The position numbers were made by a program, and so were the translations under genes. This document shows positions 61,437-64,000 of a DNA stretch of 64,000 nt, piece by piece (positions within the stretch are counted from its first letter, which is position 1; every line of letters starts with the position of its first letter). The DNA is from Hoeflea sp. (lineage in GTDB: Bacteria; Pseudomonadota; Alphaproteobacteria; Rhizobiales; Rhizobiaceae). Location of the stretch: contig NZ_JACIYP010000004.1 in NCBI RefSeq assembly GCF_014359905.1, positions 51,166 through 115,165 of the forward strand. Reading direction: 5' to 3'. A model generated the notes under the pieces. The model ran no database searches. It worked only from the letters and a program-made list of their open reading frames with translations, and was not told the origin of the DNA.

Positions 61437-62609
61437 TCAGTCTGCCAGACGGCTTTGCAGGAGCCGCACCGGAAAAAGCATGCCGTCTATGAGATTGTAG
61501 AACTCGGCAGCGGTCTGCGCGTTTCCGATACCCATGTCGAAATTGAGATGTCCTTCGGCGTGCCCCATGAATTTCGGCACGTCCGGGCGGTGTTTGTAGG
61601 TCGGATTGAACTGCTTGAGCGCCTGGGCGCCGCGCCAGTCCTTGATCGCTGCCGCATACCCCGCTTTTTTCTCTTCGAACCGGGCCCGGTCGTTCTGGCT
61701 TTCGCAGTCAGCGGCGCAGGCCTTGATGAAGCCCTCTTGCCAGCCATTGAGATCAATGCCGTAGCGTTGTTTGAAGCACTCAATGGTGTGCGCCACCGAT
61801 GCGGTGATTCCGAGTTCGATCGGAAACGGAAAATCATCGGCTTCCAGCGCGGCTTCATTCTCCTGGCGAACCGTTTTGATCCGCTCCCTGCCAACCGCGG
61901 TATCGCGCAGGCCGGCCGTGTTGGAGGCCTTGCAGGCCCCGAACACGGAAAGCGGTCTTTCCCAATAGATGCACAGATCGGCCATCATGACGGTTTTGCA
62001 GATGCTGTCATAGTCGACATTGGCTTGTTCGAAATAGCGGTTGGAGAAGGCATCGCGAATGCGGTCCAGAAGCTCTTTCTTCAGCGCGCCATGATAGATG
62101 CCGAACGGGCAGGCCGGTCGGTCCTTGGCGTCTTCCCAGAAGAACATCTTTCGCATCAGCTCCTTCTTTTCCATGTGGATCAGATGGCTGCCGGTCGGGA
62201 TCCGGGTGATCTCGCGATGGGGCCGCGCTTCCGGCCAGACGAAATAGGACCGGCCCCAGGTGAAGGCATCGGCTTTGGGAACGCGCTCGGTGGTGACACG
62301 CAACGCTTCGCACAATTCCGGATCGAGATAGTCGTCATCGCCGATGATGCTGAGCCATTCGCCGCGCGCATGCTGCGGCATCCGCTCCCAGTTGTCCTGC
62401 ATCGAGAGCGGCTTGGACTCTGGCGGCAGCAGCCGCAGGCGGCTGTCGTTGCAGTCCGCGACGAAGCTGGCCAGGGGGGCGGCGTCATCGGAGTTGTCTG
62501 CGACCAGGATTTCGAAATCCTGCCGCGTCGAGGCCAGCATGTGGCGCACCGCGTCCATGGCGTAGGTCTGGCGGTTGCGGGTGGGAATGCAGATGGTCAG
62601 CCGGGTCAT
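61437..62609 (-). CDS. Family-2-like glycosyltransferase, paralog A
   Basis: A 390-residue protein with a GT-A fold (GT2 family) at the N terminus: LTICIPTRNRQTYAMDAVRHM at 4-24, ADNSDD, then the metal/nucleotide motif SIIGDDDYLDPEL near 100. The C-terminal 200 residues contain FGIYHGALKK, CKASNTAG and LNGWQEGF, matched in its neighbour. ATG 62609 overlaps the upstream paralog by ATGA. No signal or membrane segment. It probably adds a sugar to a surface glycan; donor and acceptor are unknown. Confidence 0.9.
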   Translation of the reverse strand: MTRLTICIPTRNRQTYAMDAVRHMLASTRQDFEILVADNSDDAAPLASFVADCNDSRLRLLPPESKPLSMQDNWERMPQHARGEWLSIIGDDDYLDPELCEALRVTTERVPKADAFTWGRSYFVWPEARPHREITRIPTGSHLIHMEKKELMRKMFFWEDAKDRPACPFGIYHGALKKELLDRIRDAFSNRYFEQANVDYDSICKTVMMADLCIYWERPLSVFGACKASNTAGLRDTAVGRERIKTVRQENEAALEADDFPFPIELGITASVAHTIECFKQRYGIDLNGWQEGFIKACAADCESQNDRARFEEKKAGYAAAIKDWRGAQALKQFNPTYKHRPDVPKFMGHAEGHLNFDMGIGNAQTAAEFYNLIDGMLFPVRLLQSRLAD

Positions 62610-63808
62610 CGTGCAAACACCCTGGCGCCGGAAACGACGTTCTCGATTGGCATGATCAGGGATTCTGCAAACCGATAGAATTCCACCGGCGTCTGCGCCG
62701 GCGGCGCATCCTCGCGAATATAGAGATAGTTGTTGAGCACACCGCAAAGCTCATTGTGCGAGCGGTTGCCGCAGAAGGCTATTGGTTTGAAGCAGTCGCG
62801 CCACCTGCCTCCCTCCCAGGCATCAAAACCGCGCTCGAAAAACGCTTTCTTGAGGGCGTAGTCCTCTTCGACGATGGTGCCGCCCACCTCGTCCATTGCC
62901 GCGCGGGCGAAATTCGCGGGAAAGCCGGTGAGGTCAATGCCGTAGGTGCGGCAAAACCAGAAGGTGGTGGACGCGATGGATGCACAGATCGAGGCGCCGG
63001 GGTCGCTGATCGGGAAGGGAAACACCGGGTCGTCCATATCGACCTTGCCCTTGGTCTCTTCCTTGAACGTCTTGACACGCTCAAGCATGGTCGCGCGAGA
63101 TTTCGCGCCGGCGGAATTGGAGGCCGTGCAGGCGCCAAGGACCGAAAAGGGTCGCTGGCAATGAACCAGCATCCTGGCTTCCCGGATGATTTTGCAGCTG
63201 TTTTCGTAATCGACCGTGGGATGCTCAAAATAGCGCCCGCCATACTTGCGCTTGATCCGGTCCATGAGCGATTTGCGAACCGCACCATGATACAAACCGA
63301 AACCCACGGAGGGGCGCTTGGTGCCATCCGACCAGCGGTAAAGCCGGTCCTGCGAGATGGATTTTACCGCAATATAGGTGTCGTGGGCGACGGGTACGAC
63401 CGACAATCCCGGCTTCTGGCGATTGTCGGGCCAGTTGAAACTCATGCGCGCCCAGCTTACCGATTCGACTTCGGGGTAAAGCCGCTCGTAGTATTTGAGC
63501 AGGAGCACAAGTCTCGGGTCCACGAAATCATCGTCGCCGATCACGCTGAGCCAGCGCCCTTTGGCCGGGCCGATCAGGCGCTCCCAGTTGTCGACCATCG
63601 AAAGAACGGTCTCTTCGGGGCCGACCAGGCGGAACCTGGGATCGTCAAAACCGGATTCGAAAAAATTGGCCAGCACTGATTCATCGTCGGAGTTGTCCCC
63701 GACGATGACTTCGAAATCGTCCCGGTCGCTCTTTGCGAGCGCACGGATCGTCTCGATACAGTATTTCTGCCTGTTGCGTGTCGGCAGGCAGATGGTCAGG
63801 TGAATCAT
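62606..63808 (-). CDS. Family-2-like glycosyltransferase, paralog B
   Basis: A 400-residue GT2-type protein, similar over its length to the gene after it: LTICLPTRNRQKYCIETIRAL, GDNSDDE, SVIGDDDFVDPRL near 100, FGLYHGAVRK and CTASNSAGA. ATG 63808 gives the same N-terminal pattern as the paralog. It ends within the start of that gene (ATGA), so the pair looks like a tandem duplication with coupled translation. First gene of the cluster in this window. Confidence 0.9.
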   Translation of the reverse strand: MIHLTICLPTRNRQKYCIETIRALAKSDRDDFEVIVGDNSDDESVLANFFESGFDDPRFRLVGPEETVLSMVDNWERLIGPAKGRWLSVIGDDDFVDPRLVLLLKYYERLYPEVESVSWARMSFNWPDNRQKPGLSVVPVAHDTYIAVKSISQDRLYRWSDGTKRPSVGFGLYHGAVRKSLMDRIKRKYGGRYFEHPTVDYENSCKIIREARMLVHCQRPFSVLGACTASNSAGAKSRATMLERVKTFKEETKGKVDMDDPVFPFPISDPGASICASIASTTFWFCRTYGIDLTGFPANFARAAMDEVGGTIVEEDYALKKAFFERGFDAWEGGRWRDCFKPIAFCGNRSHNELCGVLNNYLYIREDAPPAQTPVEFYRFAESLIMPIENVVSGARVFAR

Positions 63809-63990
63809 TGAGTTTCTTTGCGTAAGGCCTTGGCTGCGCAAACCCTGTCAGGTCAAGCTTGCCCGATGCTTGTCCCTTCCGCGGGATGTCGCTTGAGGCG
63901 GCAAAATGTTTGCGGCGAACCCTAATGGGCTGGATTTTGGCGCCGATACCTGATCGATTGCGCCCGATTGAGGAATATCCGGAGTGCCCC

Positions 63991-64000
63991 ATGAAAATCA
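63991..64000 (+). CDS. Start of a gene cut off by the window edge
   Basis: ATGAAAATCA at the window end, with GGAG at 63981-63984 ten bases before the ATG. Only three codons (MKI) are visible, so no function can be proposed. It would be divergent from the glycosyltransferase cluster. Confidence 0.45.

Overview
The window looks like ordinary chromosome from a high-GC alphaproteobacterium of the order Hyphomicrobiales (Rhizobiales), in the Rhizobium/Hoeflea range. The pointers are a tRNA-His with no G-1, a complete frcRBCAK-type fructose operon, a PdhS-family cell-cycle kinase, Mur/MntR-like boxes in front of a sit-type manganese operon, a phasin gene, and a candidate small RNA of the alpha-r8/suhB kind. 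I saw no transposase, integrase, phage gene or CRISPR array. This placement is inference from gene content; no database was searched.

Layout. 1-4.6 kb: a chemoreceptor gene with a strong terminator, then about 1.35 kb of gene-free, repeat-bearing sequence and a small GFA-domain gene. 5.0-6.2 kb: a Bcr/CflA drug-efflux gene. 6.3-9.6 kb: a glyoxylate-bypass unit (isocitrate lyase, a small partner ORF, and a divergent RamB-like regulator, with repeated TGTCACAAC-TGTAAA boxes between them). 9.8-14.0 kb: a potFGHI polyamine importer. 14.0-20.1 kb: a small membrane protein, an AsmA-family protein, acetoacetate-CoA ligase, a secreted protein, a hemolysin-III-like protein and a candidate sRNA. 20.1-25.2 kb: a 1383-residue PdhS-like kinase with a TTAA-N7-TTAA CtrA-type site, a phasin and tRNA-His. 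25.3-30.3 kb: a stand-alone Lrp effector domain and a five-gene HAAT importer. 30.3-35.6 kb: an RND pump, its adaptor and a TetR regulator with a 20-bp palindrome. 35.9-40.5 kb: gcvTHP behind a tandem glycine riboswitch. 40.6-42.1 kb: DinB and a low-GC DUF4145 gene. 42.2-45.8 kb: sitABCD. 45.9-48.3 kb: cydAB. 48.3-53.4 kb: frcRBCAK. 53.8-59.5 kb: a liv branched-chain amino acid system. 59.8-63.8 kb: a surface-glycan cluster (CmcI-like, WbqC, two paralogous family-2 glycosyltransferases). A new gene starts at 63991.

Together the genes describe a scavenging heterotroph. It has four ABC importers for organic nutrients (polyamines, two amino-acid/amide systems, fructose-type sugars) and one for manganese. 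It also has PHB-related functions (phasin, acetoacetyl-CoA synthetase) with acetate use through isocitrate lyase, glycine catabolism under riboswitch control, and a bd-type oxidase.

I did not find a convincing undescribed multi-gene system. The most interesting signals are regulatory or structural: a stem-loop directly after the binding-protein gene in all three importer operons that begin with that gene; paired Mur-type boxes; a CtrA-type site at the cell-cycle kinase; the sRNA candidate; an unexplained stem-loop-rich GC-rich gap near 3.3-3.9 kb; and a hemolysin-III protein that seems to lack one metal-ligand histidine.
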